64,000 nt of DNA from Edaphobacter sp. 4G125 (GCF_014274685.1 NZ_CP060393.1:1547501-1611500); one strand, 5' to 3'. Shown: positions 41,925 through 51,194, numbered from the stretch's first letter. Numbers and translations are program-made. The notes: generated by a model from the letters alone, not told the origin.

Positions 41925-43097
41925 GTGGGGAACAGGAAAGCATTGGTAGACGCGCAAGAAAGAGGTTGGTTCCGGCGAGTGTTATTGGCGGTTGTGCCGA
42001 TGATTTCGGCATTGACGGGCTGTGGAGGCTTCTTTGTTCCTCCGAACAATGGCGGCGGAGGCGGCGGAGGCGGAACCACGACGGGACGTGTTTATGTTGC
42101 AAATGCAAAGACCGCGACGACGAGCACGATCTCCGGATTCACGATTGGAACCGGAACCCTGACAGCGGTCAACGGGTCGCCATTTACGTTGAACTATGTC
42201 CCTGTAGCGCTTGCGATCTCTCCCAATAATTCGTATCTCTATGCTGCCGGGCCAAGCTCGATCAATGTTTATTCGATCAATTCGGACGGATCGCTGACAC
42301 AGGTTAATGGCGGAGCTGTGATCAGTGTCGCCTCGCTGGATATATCTCCCGATGGGCAATGGCTGTTTGGTCTCGACCAGCTTTCTAATGTTCTGGACGA
42401 GTTTCAAATCAATTCATCCACGGGGGCATTAACGCCGGTTGCCAGTAATATTCAATATCCCGTTCCGAGCGGAACGACCTCGTGGCCCCGGATGATGGTA
42501 AAGGTAGCCCCGTCTGGCAATTATGTGTTTGCAGCGCTCGGTACGATAGGGGATATTGTTTTCAGCTTGAATACAACGACGGGCGCAACGTCCTGGGTGC
42601 AGCAGCTTAGGTTGAATTCTTCGAGCACAAGCGATAATGCGCTGGCAGTCGATAGCACCGGCTCGTATTTGTATATAGCAAGGAGCGGAACTAATGGTGG
42701 TGTGGCGGTTTATACCATCGGAGCGAATGGAGTTTTGAACTCCATCTCCGGTTCTCCGTTTGCCGCAGGATCGCAGCCGTTCTCTGTGACGCTGGACACG
42801 ACGGGCAAGTATCTCTACGTCGCTAATCGAAATGCTGGAACAATCTCAGGCTATTCGATCGGAACAGGATCGGCACTGACGGCGCTCAACGGTTCTCCCT
42901 ATGCCAGTGGAACTCAAGTGAACTCGCTTGGTGTAGACAAAAGCGGAAAGTATCTGCTGGCCGGTGCCGGGGGAGGTGGTCCCGATTTATCGATGTATAG
43001 CTTCGATGCCACCACGCTCGGGAAGCTCAATCTGACTACGAGCGTTGCGACCGATACAGATCCGGCTGGAGTGGTGGCGATTGCGGTGACCCACTGA
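41925..43097 (+). CDS. Beta-propeller lipoprotein, lactonase (YVTN) family
   Basis: A 390-residue exported protein. The lipobox ALTGC (Cys near 33) ends a hydrophobic segment, predicting a lipoprotein, and an unbroken run of eight glycines follows as a linker. The body has repeated seven-bladed-propeller motifs with YLYxAxxxSxSxxVY patterns: AISPNNSYLYAAG, AVDSTGSYLYIAR, LDTTGKYLYVANRNAGTISGY and VDKSGKYLLAG. Relatives include 6-phosphogluconolactonase and YVTN surface proteins; it is common in acidobacteria as I recall. Enzyme activity cannot be inferred. The GTG start at 41925 is uncertain; TTG 41943 has AGGAAAG closer to it. Confidence 0.8.
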   Translation: MGNRKALVDAQERGWFRRVLLAVVPMISALTGCGGFFVPPNNGGGGGGGGTTTGRVYVANAKTATTSTISGFTIGTGTLTAVNGSPFTLNYVPVALAISPNNSYLYAAGPSSINVYSINSDGSLTQVNGGAVISVASLDISPDGQWLFGLDQLSNVLDEFQINSSTGALTPVASNIQYPVPSGTTSWPRMMVKVAPSGNYVFAALGTIGDIVFSLNTTTGATSWVQQLRLNSSSTSDNALAVDSTGSYLYIARSGTNGGVAVYTIGANGVLNSISGSPFAAGSQPFSVTLDTTGKYLYVANRNAGTISGYSIGTGSALTALNGSPYASGTQVNSLGVDKSGKYLLAGAGGGGPDLSMYSFDATTLGKLNLTTSVATDTDPAGVVAIAVTH

Positions 43098-43259
43098 GAG
43101 GTATATGAACCGATAACATCCCTTGATTTGCAAAGATCGTCCAAAAATCAGGGTGTAGGTTACCAGTAAGATAAAGAAATACTCGACAGAGTTGTGGAGC
43201 CAGAGGTCATCGTTTCACCATTCCGACAGATCGATGCAACATTGCACCACAGACCAACC

Positions 43260-44444
43260 ATGTCGCTTCGACAGGGGTTTCTAGCAGGATGCCTTGTCCT
43301 GGCGCTTAGTGGCTGCTCAAAACTTCGGCCTAAGCCGGAGACACAATATGTGTATGTCACTTCAAAGCAGACGTATCTGCGTGACCGAGTGGCTGCTGTT
43401 TCGAACCGTACCGCCACGGTGGAGAACGGTGCGAAATTGCAGGTCCTGGAAAAAGGGCGCAGGTTCTATCGTGTCCAGACACCGAAGGGCGAGCAGGGGT
43501 GGATTGACGAGAGAGCAGTTGCAACCCAGGAGATCTTCGATCAGTTTGAGACGCTTGGGCGCGAACACCAGAACGATTCTGTCGTCGCGAATGCGGTGGT
43601 CCGCGATGACGTTTACCTTCATACAAAGCCGGGCCGTGATACAGATCGCCTGTTTCGACTGACCGAAGGCGAGAAGCTGAAGTTGTTGCGACGAGCCACT
43701 TTGCCGAAGCCACTGCCGCCGGGACAGCGACCTCCGGTCAAGCCAGTTACGACTGCCGCCGGGACCACGAAAGATAAGACTGGAGCGCAGAAGGAAGCCG
43801 CTCCTGCTGAACCAGCGCCACCTATTATGGAAGATTGGTGGTTGGTTCGTGACTCCAGGGGAGATACGGGATGGCTCTACAGCCGCATGATGGATGTTGA
43901 TGTTCCGGATTCGATTGGCCGCTATTCTGAAGGCCAGCGGATCGTAGGAGCGTACATCCTGACGAAGGTCAACGATCCGGATGCTCCACAGGATGACAAG
44001 AATATTCCCGAGTATGTGACGGTACTCAGTCCATACAAGGCCGGGCTGCCGTATGACTTTAACCAGGTGCGTGTATTTACATGGAACGTAAAGAAGCATC
44101 GATATGAAACGGCCTTCCGGGAACGGAATATCGAGGGGTATCTTCCGGTCGAGATCAAAATGGCAAAGGACCCCTATGCGAAGAATCCTGCCGGCCTGAT
44201 GGAGGCTCCAACCTTCAGCTTCAAGGTGTTGTCAGCGGATGCGCCTATTGTTATCCCCGATCCGGTGACCGGAGCAATTGTTCCAGGAAAAACCAACCTC
44301 AAGACGTATCGGTTGGAGGGCAGTATTGTGCGCCGTATTGTGGACCCGACGATTCCTCCGCCGGATGATGCTCATCCCGACCCGATGCCAGTGAAGAAAA
44401 AGAAGGCAGCGGCTGTTTCGAAGAAGCCGCGCCGTAGACGATAG
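43260..44444 (+). CDS. SH3-domain lipoprotein of unknown function
   Basis: A 394-residue exported protein. The lipobox LALSGCSK (Cys near 20) predicts a lipoprotein. Two SH3-like (SH3b) domains can be seen: one from about 32 to 90 (YVTSKQTYLRDRV, VENGAKLQVLEKGRRFYRVQ, GEQGWIDERAV), and one from about 112 (VYLHTKPGRDTDRLFRL), which is interrupted by a 45-residue Pro/Ala/Thr linker before DWWLVRDSRGDTGWLYSRMM. The last residues are Lys/Arg-rich (KKKKAAAVSKKPRRRR). SH3b domains usually bind peptidoglycan or peptides. The stop codon directly abuts the convergent SpoIIE phosphatase gene. Confidence 0.8.
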   Translation: MSLRQGFLAGCLVLALSGCSKLRPKPETQYVYVTSKQTYLRDRVAAVSNRTATVENGAKLQVLEKGRRFYRVQTPKGEQGWIDERAVATQEIFDQFETLGREHQNDSVVANAVVRDDVYLHTKPGRDTDRLFRLTEGEKLKLLRRATLPKPLPPGQRPPVKPVTTAAGTTKDKTGAQKEAAPAEPAPPIMEDWWLVRDSRGDTGWLYSRMMDVDVPDSIGRYSEGQRIVGAYILTKVNDPDAPQDDKNIPEYVTVLSPYKAGLPYDFNQVRVFTWNVKKHRYETAFRERNIEGYLPVEIKMAKDPYAKNPAGLMEAPTFSFKVLSADAPIVIPDPVTGAIVPGKTNLKTYRLEGSIVRRIVDPTIPPPDDAHPDPMPVKKKKAAAVSKKPRRRR

Positions 44445-46619
44445 CTACAGCTGACGCGCCAGGACCAGGGTGATATCGTCAGGCTGTTCTGCTGCTCCGA
44501 TCCAGGCATCAAGAGCCTGCATCACCTGACTCGAAATCACATGCAGCGGCTGATCGCGATAGCGACGGACGACTTCCATGAGCCGCTCCTCTCCGAACTC
44601 GCCGAAATCATTCTCTGGTTCGGTGACGCCATCGGAGTAGCCAACGACGATGTCGCCTGAGTGCATCTGGAAGCTGTCTTCTTCGTACTGCATTCCATCC
44701 ATCAGGCCCACGACCGTGCCGCCGCGGTCCAGGCGGCGCACCACACCATCTCTACCCAGCACCAGCGGTGGAAGCTGGCCGGCATTTGAATAGGTCAGCA
44801 TCGACGACCGAGCATCATAGTGAGCGAGAAACAGGGTCGCGTACTTTTCTGGTTGGGTGCTCCGATAGAGGTGGCGGTTCAGGAGTGACAGAATTCGCCC
44901 CGGCGATTGGAACAGCTCATCGCAGTCGCCTCCGCGCTCGTCGCGGCTTGCCAGCAGACCGGCCAGCGCCGATTCGCTGTAAACCAGCTCCTCGCTGGCG
45001 AAACGATATGCACGTACTGCTGAGTGGAGTGTTGCCATCAGCAGTGCAGCAGAGATTCCCTTTCCGCTGATATCGCCGATCGCGATTCCAACACCGGTCT
45101 CTTTGCGGTTCGGATGGCCATTATGTGCCGCTTCATGAAAGACAAGAAAGTCGTAGTAGTCGCCACTTACCGATCGCGCCGGTCGACAGATGCCATGCAG
45201 CTCAAGTGTTGGAAGACTTGTGATCTGGCGTGGAAAGAGGTTGGCTTGTACTTCCTGTGCGATGGAGATCTCGTTCTGCAGCCGTTCCTTCTCTTTTTGC
45301 TCTACAAGAAGGCGCTGCAAGGAGCCAGTCATCTTATTAAAGGAACGGCTCAGTTCGGCGAGCTGGTCTTGACGTGTGACGCCGATTCGATGGCTGAACT
45401 CTCCGCGGTCGATCTGTTGCGTTGCCTCGTAGAGATCGGAGACGGAGGCGGTCATGGTTCTGCTCAAGCGGATTGCCATGATTAAAGCCAGCAACTCGAT
45501 CAGGGCAAAGAGAACGCATAAGGCGATCAAGCCGATTCGATAGGCATCGGTGACGAGGCCGCCAAGCGATGCTCCAAAGAGCTGGTTGTAGAGCAGGGAT
45601 GGACGAGAATCCATCCGGATGGGGACATTGTCCCGTTCGCCGGTCCCCCAGTCTGTAACGCCGACCGTCGAGAGAAAGTGCACCTGGATATCGGCGAGGT
45701 TGACTCCAGGAACCTGCGTCCCTCCAGAAACTGAGTTTTCGCGCGCCTTCTGGGCGGGTCTTCTTGTCGGCGTCCTGGAAGATTCCGCTGTTTTTGCAGC
45801 CTGATTGGAGCTCGGTTCGCTGCCTCCAAGCCGTTCTGCAATCAGTTGTGCCCGTCCTACGCCGCGGGCGATGGAGTCCATCATCTGGCCATCAACGATA
45901 AGGCTGGTGACGACACTCAGGAGCCGGCCATCATTCAGTCGCTTCTGGTTAACGACAGCCAGGTAGAGTTCTCCACCATCGAGCACGAGCCCCTGGAATT
46001 GTCCTTCCTTGAGTTCGGTTGCCCATGGAGGTAAACCAAGAGGTGCCTTCCCCTGGGGGACACCAAGAAGTACAGGGGCGCTGTTGAGATAGATCGATAT
46101 GACACGATGCAGATTACCTCGAGTCATATCGGGGTTGTCCCTCAGCTCAATGGCATTTGCTGTCAGCGAAGCGGGGTTTTCCTGAATGAGAATGGCAATA
46201 TGCTGCAGTCGATGAGCGTTATCGCTGCTCATTTGTGCCAGTTCTTCTTGCATGCGTGAGTTGGCCAGATGGATTGCAAACTGGCCTGCGGCAACATAGG
46301 CCGAAATCATGACAAGCGTAAAGAACAGTACGACCGGAGCCAGCCCGATCAGCAGGTAGGTGACAACGAGCTTGTTTCGCAGGCTCCACAACATCCGTCG
46401 GCGAACAACGCGGACCAGCAGGGGGATTCCTGTAGCGACCAAGGCTATTCCCACCAACACCTGAACCACGGTGAAGAAGGTCCCGAACGAGCCGGGAATC
46501 ATCCGCAGCACAAAAAGCAGGCCAAACCATATCGCCAGCCAGAAAACGGCGGCGGGCAACCCCGTGGGGGGCTTTTTGCCCATCCATTCCGGCCAGTTTT
46601 GCTTGCTAGCGATTTGCAT
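44445..46619 (-). CDS. Membrane PP2C-type serine phosphatase (SpoIIE/RsbU family) with HAMP
   Basis: A 724-residue sensor phosphatase. It has two or three N-terminal transmembrane helices (about 24-46 and 80-110) and an extracellular sensing region of about 230 residues. A second membrane helix near 360-380 leads to a HAMP domain (ASVSDLYEATQQIDRGEFSHRIGV) and a short coiled coil. The SpoIIE domain begins ISIAQEVQANLFPRQ and includes VSGDYYDFLVF, IGDISGKGISAALLMA and YSDGVTEPEN, with metal aspartates. It probably dephosphorylates an anti-sigma-factor antagonist. The chosen ATG at 46619 follows a purine-rich stretch and overlaps the YihY stop by 14 nt. The gene follows yihY on the same strand. 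Confidence 0.9.
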   Translation of the reverse strand: MQIASKQNWPEWMGKKPPTGLPAAVFWLAIWFGLLFVLRMIPGSFGTFFTVVQVLVGIALVATGIPLLVRVVRRRMLWSLRNKLVVTYLLIGLAPVVLFFTLVMISAYVAAGQFAIHLANSRMQEELAQMSSDNAHRLQHIAILIQENPASLTANAIELRDNPDMTRGNLHRVISIYLNSAPVLLGVPQGKAPLGLPPWATELKEGQFQGLVLDGGELYLAVVNQKRLNDGRLLSVVTSLIVDGQMMDSIARGVGRAQLIAERLGGSEPSSNQAAKTAESSRTPTRRPAQKARENSVSGGTQVPGVNLADIQVHFLSTVGVTDWGTGERDNVPIRMDSRPSLLYNQLFGASLGGLVTDAYRIGLIALCVLFALIELLALIMAIRLSRTMTASVSDLYEATQQIDRGEFSHRIGVTRQDQLAELSRSFNKMTGSLQRLLVEQKEKERLQNEISIAQEVQANLFPRQITSLPTLELHGICRPARSVSGDYYDFLVFHEAAHNGHPNRKETGVGIAIGDISGKGISAALLMATLHSAVRAYRFASEELVYSESALAGLLASRDERGGDCDELFQSPGRILSLLNRHLYRSTQPEKYATLFLAHYDARSSMLTYSNAGQLPPLVLGRDGVVRRLDRGGTVVGLMDGMQYEEDSFQMHSGDIVVGYSDGVTEPENDFGEFGEERLMEVVRRYRDQPLHVISSQVMQALDAWIGAAEQPDDITLVLARQL

Positions 46620-47619
46620 TCTTTTTCTCTGCCTCCAGTGTCGCTCGGCGCTCTTCCATTTTGGCCTCACGCGCAAGCCGGAGGGTAAACCGTGTTGCCG
46701 AAACCTGCGCTCCTGCCAGAACCAGCAGGCCCGAGAGAAACGCCCACATCATGAGTCCAACCGAGATATAAAACGGCCCATAGACCGATTGAAAGTCGAG
46801 CCAGGGCAAGGCCCGCACATAGAGATACTTTGCCAGTTCCCAGAAGATTCCTACCATGAACGCTGTCGGAAGAACCGCCCGAGCGGGAATCTTGCGATTG
46901 GGAAGAATCCAGTAGATCAGAAAAAACAGCAGAATGCTCAGGATGATGCCACAGCCCTTCAAAAACCATGCGGCGGCGAAATCGTACGCAGGGGTTTCGG
47001 TATGACCAAAGAAGACGAAGGTAAGAAGGCTCCTCGAACCTGAGCTGAAAGCGACAGAAGCGAGGGCAAGAACGCCGACAGCGAAGGCCAACCCCAGGGA
47101 GACTACCTGGTTATGGAGATAGCTGCGATTTTTGGTTACCCCCCAAACGTTATTCAGCGCTACTTCCAAAGGAAGAAAGACTCCCGTGGAACTGACCAGA
47201 AGCATCACTACAGAGAAGACCTGAACCCCTTTGCGAGGATGCGCGAGCAACTGCATGTTCCTCATCACAAAATCCTGCCCGACGGGGAGGAAACCGCGCA
47301 TCATATCGCCGACGACCTGTTCCATTGCCCGGGAGTGGAAGACCCTTCGGCAGATGGTTAACAGAAGCACGATAAATGGAAAGAGCGACAGAATTGCATT
47401 TGCCGCTACGCTGAAGGCGTAGGTGTGGACTTCAGTTTTAACCATGTAACGCAGCAGGGCTGCGATCTGAGGCCAGAAGCCAGGCTTTCGTACTGTTGGA
47501 GGAACCCGTTCAATTGGCAGATTGGGGCCGGTCTTCTGCTCGTCAGGCTTCAGCGACATCGCGCTGGCCGCTCGAGGGACTTCAGGTCTATCTGCATTGG
47601 GTGGAAGGATCGAAAACAT
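46606..47619 (-). CDS. YihY/virulence factor BrkB family membrane protein
   Basis: A polytopic membrane protein of about 337 residues (ATG 47619). Six helices are visible, for example AFSVAANAILSLFPFIVLLLTI, VQVFSVVMLLVSSTGVFLPLE and ILSILLFFLIYWILPN. A conserved motif NRKIPARAVLPTAFMVGIFWELAKYLY is typical of the family (BrkB, YihY, formerly ribonuclease BN in error). The function is unknown; the transport of hydrophobic ligands has been suggested for relatives. The start is uncertain because in-frame ATG 47664 and TTG 47679 have equally weak upstream sites. Its stop overlaps the SpoIIE phosphatase start. Confidence 0.85.
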   Translation of the reverse strand: MFSILPPNADRPEVPRAASAMSLKPDEQKTGPNLPIERVPPTVRKPGFWPQIAALLRYMVKTEVHTYAFSVAANAILSLFPFIVLLLTICRRVFHSRAMEQVVGDMMRGFLPVGQDFVMRNMQLLAHPRKGVQVFSVVMLLVSSTGVFLPLEVALNNVWGVTKNRSYLHNQVVSLGLAFAVGVLALASVAFSSGSRSLLTFVFFGHTETPAYDFAAAWFLKGCGIILSILLFFLIYWILPNRKIPARAVLPTAFMVGIFWELAKYLYVRALPWLDFQSVYGPFYISVGLMMWAFLSGLLVLAGAQVSATRFTLRLAREAKMEERRATLEAEKKNANR

Positions 47620-47733
47620 AAGAGGTAGAGAAGGTATCTGATCGCCATTTCGTGGTGTCAGCATTTCTCTGCAATCCAACTCTGATGCTAGCAGAGAGAT
47701 GCATAGATAAATCAGGCGTCCGATGGTTCTGGT

Positions 47734-48861
47734 TTAACGTTCGTGAGTTGAAGAAGTAATCTGCTGGATAGCCCAACGTGCGCTTTCGGCTAAGACCTCA
47801 TCTTCGCTTTGGCTCCATGCTTCAAGGTGAGGCAGAAAATCACGATCATGACTGTTTCCCATTGCAATTGCTACATTCCGATGCAGCCGTTTGCGGCGAG
47901 TTCGCTCCAATGGGGAACCCTTGAAGAGTTTTTTGAAGCCTGCCGAATCCAACTCTGCCAACCATTCCAGCGCGGGGTTGATCAGCTCTGGTCTGGGCTC
48001 CATACCCTCTCTTACGGTGATGGGAGCGCGACGGTTCCATGGGCACACGTCCTGGCAGATGTCGCAACCAAAGATCTGACGTCCGATAAGATTTCGCAGG
48101 TCTTCAGCAATTGCACCTTTCTTTTCGATTGTGAGATAGGAGATGCAGCGAGAGGCATCCATTTGACGAGGAGCGATGAGAGCCTGCGTCGGACACGCAT
48201 CAAGACAACGCGTGCAACTTCCACATCGATCGACTGTAGTATCAATCGATACTTCGGCTGCGACTGGAATGGAGGTCACAATCACCGAAAGCAGAAGCCA
48301 GGATCCGAGATTCTGGTTGATGAGACAGGTGTTCTTTCCTGTCCAGCCAAGCCCAGCCTTCACGGCTGCTGATCGCTCCACGAGGGGGCCGGTATCGACA
48401 TAACATCGTGTTTCGCAGGGCACACGTTCCTGCAAGGCAGACTCGATCGTTCGCAGTCGTGTCAGCAGTTCGTCGTGATAATCGGTTGGGACCATCTGGT
48501 CTTCGCTGTTTCTGCCGCTCCAGGCATAACGCGCAATCCAACCTGTCTTTGGAGGGGCGGGAGCAATCGAAAGCGGAGCCTCAACGTTGTAATTAAAGGC
48601 ACAGACGATGACGGAACGAGCCCACGGTATGGCTACTTTTACACCGCTCCGTACCAGGATCCCTTCCTGATCGCGGCGTTTGAGATATTCCATCTCTCCG
48701 GCGCGGCCAGCATCGATCCAGGCTTGAAAGCGATTGGCGTCACGTTCAGCAAGTTCGCTGTGCGGAGAAGGTACGGGAGCGATGCTAGCAGTATCAAAGC
48801 CCACATTCCTGGCCTGCTCCTGCATCCACCTCACCAGCTCAGAAGTCCACTCGACTGACAC
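47734..48861 (-). CDS. queG: Epoxyqueuosine reductase QueG
   Basis: Reduces epoxyqueuosine to queuosine in tRNA, using cobalamin and two 4Fe-4S clusters. The 375 residues contain the N-terminal YLKRRDQEG region and the catalytic-site DTGPLVERSAAVKAGLGWTGKNTCLI stretch. Two ferredoxin-type cysteine sets lie near 213-226 and 270-278, CGSCTRCLDACPTQAL and CDICQDVCPWNRR. A HEAT-like C terminus (HRNVAIAMGNSHD) follows. The family's characteristic cysteines are all present. The start is ATG 48861. It is followed by tRNA-Ser on the other strand, which is a coincidence because queuosine is not made in tRNA-Ser. Confidence 0.95.
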   Translation of the reverse strand: MSVEWTSELVRWMQEQARNVGFDTASIAPVPSPHSELAERDANRFQAWIDAGRAGEMEYLKRRDQEGILVRSGVKVAIPWARSVIVCAFNYNVEAPLSIAPAPPKTGWIARYAWSGRNSEDQMVPTDYHDELLTRLRTIESALQERVPCETRCYVDTGPLVERSAAVKAGLGWTGKNTCLINQNLGSWLLLSVIVTSIPVAAEVSIDTTVDRCGSCTRCLDACPTQALIAPRQMDASRCISYLTIEKKGAIAEDLRNLIGRQIFGCDICQDVCPWNRRAPITVREGMEPRPELINPALEWLAELDSAGFKKLFKGSPLERTRRKRLHRNVAIAMGNSHDRDFLPHLEAWSQSEDEVLAESARWAIQQITSSTHER

Positions 48862-48920
48862 TTCGCATCCTCTTCACAAGCACTTTCCGCATGCCTGGAT
48901 TCAGGGTAAACTGAATATAC

Positions 48921-49012
48921 GGAGAGTTGGCAGAGCCCGGTTGAATGCACCTGACTCGAAATCAGACATAGTCGCAAGGCTATCGGGGGTTCGAATCCCT
49001 CACTCTCCGCCA
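48921..49012 (+). tRNA. tRNA-Ser (CGA)
   Basis: A class II tRNA folding from GGAGAGT (48921-48927) to ACTCTCC (49002-49008) plus discriminator G, with CCA encoded (49010-49012). The anticodon loop is CTCGAAA inside stem CTGA/TCAG, so the anticodon CGA (48957-48959) decodes UCG. The long variable arm has the stem ATAG/CTAT, and GGTTCGAATCC is the T arm. The gene has no tRNA neighbours. A palindrome follows at 49051. Confidence 0.95.
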
Positions 49013-49050
49013 TCAACCCCTCACAAATCCCTTATAAATCATATAAATTC

Positions 49051-49084
49051 AGAGAAAATAGACTTAGAGTTTTCTCTAATTTTT
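49051..49084. terminator. A/U-rich hairpin between tRNA-Ser and encapsulin
   Basis: Arms AGAGAAAA (49051-49058) and TTTTCTCT (49070-49077), 11-nt loop, followed by AATTTTTA. It ends tRNA transcription and lies just past the minus-strand encapsulin stop, so it can act in both directions. The stem is weak but the U-run is clear. Confidence 0.6.
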
Positions 49085-49883
49085 ATGATGGAGAAAGTGC
49101 GACAGAAGCTTCGCTGGTTAAGACTCGGAAAGTAAATGTCTCCTGAAGGTACAACTTCACGGTGGAATCGTTATGGCTGAGATAGCCGATCGAAACATCC
49201 TGTCCAAGGTTGAGTTGGAAATCGCCACCTCGTGTTGTCAGAATGAATGCACCCTCAATGGCTGGTGCCCAAAGAATATTGCCGTCGATGATACGCTTCA
49301 CGTGTTCAAGGACGGGATAGCCTTGATCGCGAGTTTCAGCAAGTGCCGTATATTCATTGGCTCCAAGCACAACCGAGTATGGACCGTTAACTCCGACGAG
49401 CCTTAGCTGGCTCAACGCGTGTGCTACGGCGTCTGGGTAATCTCGCACATCCGCAGGGAGCATGCTAATAGGGTTGCTGGTGCTTTGACGAATACCCCGG
49501 ATGCTTGCTTCGCGGTAGCCATTGAAGATGGCTCGGTCTTCTGCAAAGGCTAGTTTCTTTGCAGCATCCTTGGCAGGCTGCCAATCGGAATCATTTGATC
49601 CTCGCTCGACATCGTCAATTGTTTGGCGGGATAACTCGAAAAAGACCCGCAATTCAACAAGGGATTGAACCTCGCGCAGGTTGGCAACAATGCCATCAGC
49701 AGGAGCAGAGATCGATTGCAAGTGGCCGGTTCCGACTCCAGGCATAGCAGCGCCACCGGGAGTTGGGACATCCACAACTCGCCGCCCCGCTAGATACCTT
49801 TTTAGTGTTCTTGTCGTCTCTTCTTCAATTTGTGACCAAGCGGCGGCAGAGATAGGCGCGAGTTCTTTATGGAGGTTATTCAT
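49083..49883 (-). CDS. Encapsulin nanocompartment shell protein (Family 1)
   Basis: A 266-residue HK97-fold protein that self-assembles into a hollow protein shell. The N-terminal block LHKELAPISAAAWSQIEEETTRTLKRYLAGRRVVDV closely fits family-1 encapsulins (conserved API...W..I..E and LAGRRVVDV). Other matches are VNGPYSVVLGANEY near 165-178, LAFAEDRAIFNGY near 110-122 and DVSIGYLSHNDSTVKLYLQETFTFRV near the end. Length equals the T=1 type (about 265 residues). Its ATG overlaps the last codons of the DyP gene (ATGAATAA), and the DyP C-terminal codons contain two GAGGGAAA segments that supply its ribosome-binding site. Shell and cargo genes form one operon. Confidence 0.93.
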   Translation of the reverse strand: MNNLHKELAPISAAAWSQIEEETTRTLKRYLAGRRVVDVPTPGGAAMPGVGTGHLQSISAPADGIVANLREVQSLVELRVFFELSRQTIDDVERGSNDSDWQPAKDAAKKLAFAEDRAIFNGYREASIRGIRQSTSNPISMLPADVRDYPDAVAHALSQLRLVGVNGPYSVVLGANEYTALAETRDQGYPVLEHVKRIIDGNILWAPAIEGAFILTTRGGDFQLNLGQDVSIGYLSHNDSTVKLYLQETFTFRVLTSEASVALSPS

Positions 49884-50985
49884 CTTTTTTTCCCTCTTTT
49901 CCCTCTAATGACAATGAATCCCTTCGGTTCTCTTCTTTGAGCGATCCAATGCCAAGTGAGTCATCGTGATCAGGTAAAACCGAAGGCGGCTCAGGTGTGA
50001 GTTGTGCACCTGTTGCTCTGACGTTCGGTGTGTTCGTGCTGATATTGTCGAGAAATGTTGCGGCCGGTACGAAGAACAGTCCACCAGTCACCGGTTGGCT
50101 GAAATCAAGTAGGCGATCATAATTACCAGGAGGGTTTCCCAGGAACATGTTCTCAAGCATTTTCTCCGTAACTCGTGGAGTACGGCAATAACCGATGAAA
50201 TATGTTCCAAACTCACCTTGCCCTGGCTTGCCGAAGGGCATGTTATCCCGCAAAATCTGAAGCTGTTTTCCATCTTCTTCGATGGATGTCAGTGCATTGT
50301 GCGCATAAGGAGGCTTTTCGGCATCGCTTAATTCGATATCAGACAGCTTTCTGCGGCCGATGATAAGTTCCTGTGTCTCGACGGGAAGGGCATTCCACCT
50401 CTTCATATCGTGTAAGTATTTCTGCACAATTACATAGCTGCCGCCTGCAAAGGATGGGTCTTCGTCACCTACAATTGCAGCATCACGGGCAGCATCTCCT
50501 CTTGGATTTTCTGTGCCATCGACGAATCCCATGAGATCGCGATCATCAAAATAGCGAAATGCCTGGACTTCATCGGCGACTGAAACTGTATCTCCAAGGG
50601 CATCCATAATCTGAGTAGCTAGTTCAAAGCAGAGGTCGGGACGCTTGGCACGAATATGAAATAAGATGTCGCCCGGAGTGGAGACTGCATGACGGTTTCC
50701 TGCATGCAAATCTCGAAAGGGATGAAGTTCAGCAGGGCTTGGTGACCCAAAAAGATGGTTCCATGCATCCGAACTGAATCCGACGACGCATGTAAGACCG
50801 GCCTCGATATTTCGAAATTCGACAGCGCGTATAAGTCCCGAGAAATCTGCAAAAAAAGAGCGTAAGGCTGGATAGTTGTTGCTCTCAGACCGAATACAAA
50901 GAACCAGGAAAATCGCTGAGCGCGTTAGCGGGCCGACTACCGGTTGGGGTAGAACAACTTCATTTAGCGCCTTAGAAGTACCCAT
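49876..50985 (-). CDS. Dye-decolorizing (DyP) peroxidase with encapsulin cargo motif
   Basis: A 369-residue heme peroxidase of the DyP family. The distal catalytic Asp is in GFVDGTENPRGD near 153-164, HAVSTPGD near 98-105 and DILFHIRAKRP near 105-115 are also typical, and FGTYFIGYCRTP lies near 260. The C-terminal part holds LGIGSLK at 344-350, the cargo-loading motif that docks family-1 cargo on the encapsulin inner wall, followed by an extra 19-residue charged tail. The tail is unusual because cargo peptides normally end the protein; its codons double as the encapsulin ribosome-binding site. Start ATG 50985 has only a weak upstream site. The pairing with the shell gene is direct. Confidence 0.92.
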   Translation of the reverse strand: MGTSKALNEVVLPQPVVGPLTRSAIFLVLCIRSESNNYPALRSFFADFSGLIRAVEFRNIEAGLTCVVGFSSDAWNHLFGSPSPAELHPFRDLHAGNRHAVSTPGDILFHIRAKRPDLCFELATQIMDALGDTVSVADEVQAFRYFDDRDLMGFVDGTENPRGDAARDAAIVGDEDPSFAGGSYVIVQKYLHDMKRWNALPVETQELIIGRRKLSDIELSDAEKPPYAHNALTSIEEDGKQLQILRDNMPFGKPGQGEFGTYFIGYCRTPRVTEKMLENMFLGNPPGNYDRLLDFSQPVTGGLFFVPAATFLDNISTNTPNVRATGAQLTPEPPSVLPDHDDSLGIGSLKEENRRDSLSLEGKEGKKDE

Positions 50986-51194
50986 TTATTTATTCTCAAG
51001 CCATGATCATTCTGGCGTGCTTTCTATCTTAGGTCGTATGCATCATCATAAGCCTGTATGCCTCGGCACCCCCTGCGTGGCACGCAGCAAGTGCCTCTGA
51101 ATGTTTTTCTCATGCGATCATTGTTCGCAATCAGCAGGCCAAGTTTAGCAGATGGCATTTTCGAAGAAATAATTTCAGTGGAGGAGGCTGCAGG

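Noticed and set aside
50986..51194. CTGCGTGGCACGCAG hairpin near 51076 as a possible operator or att site
   Set aside because: Short, and not linked to any recognisable tRNA 3' end or regulator; kept only as an unassigned palindrome.
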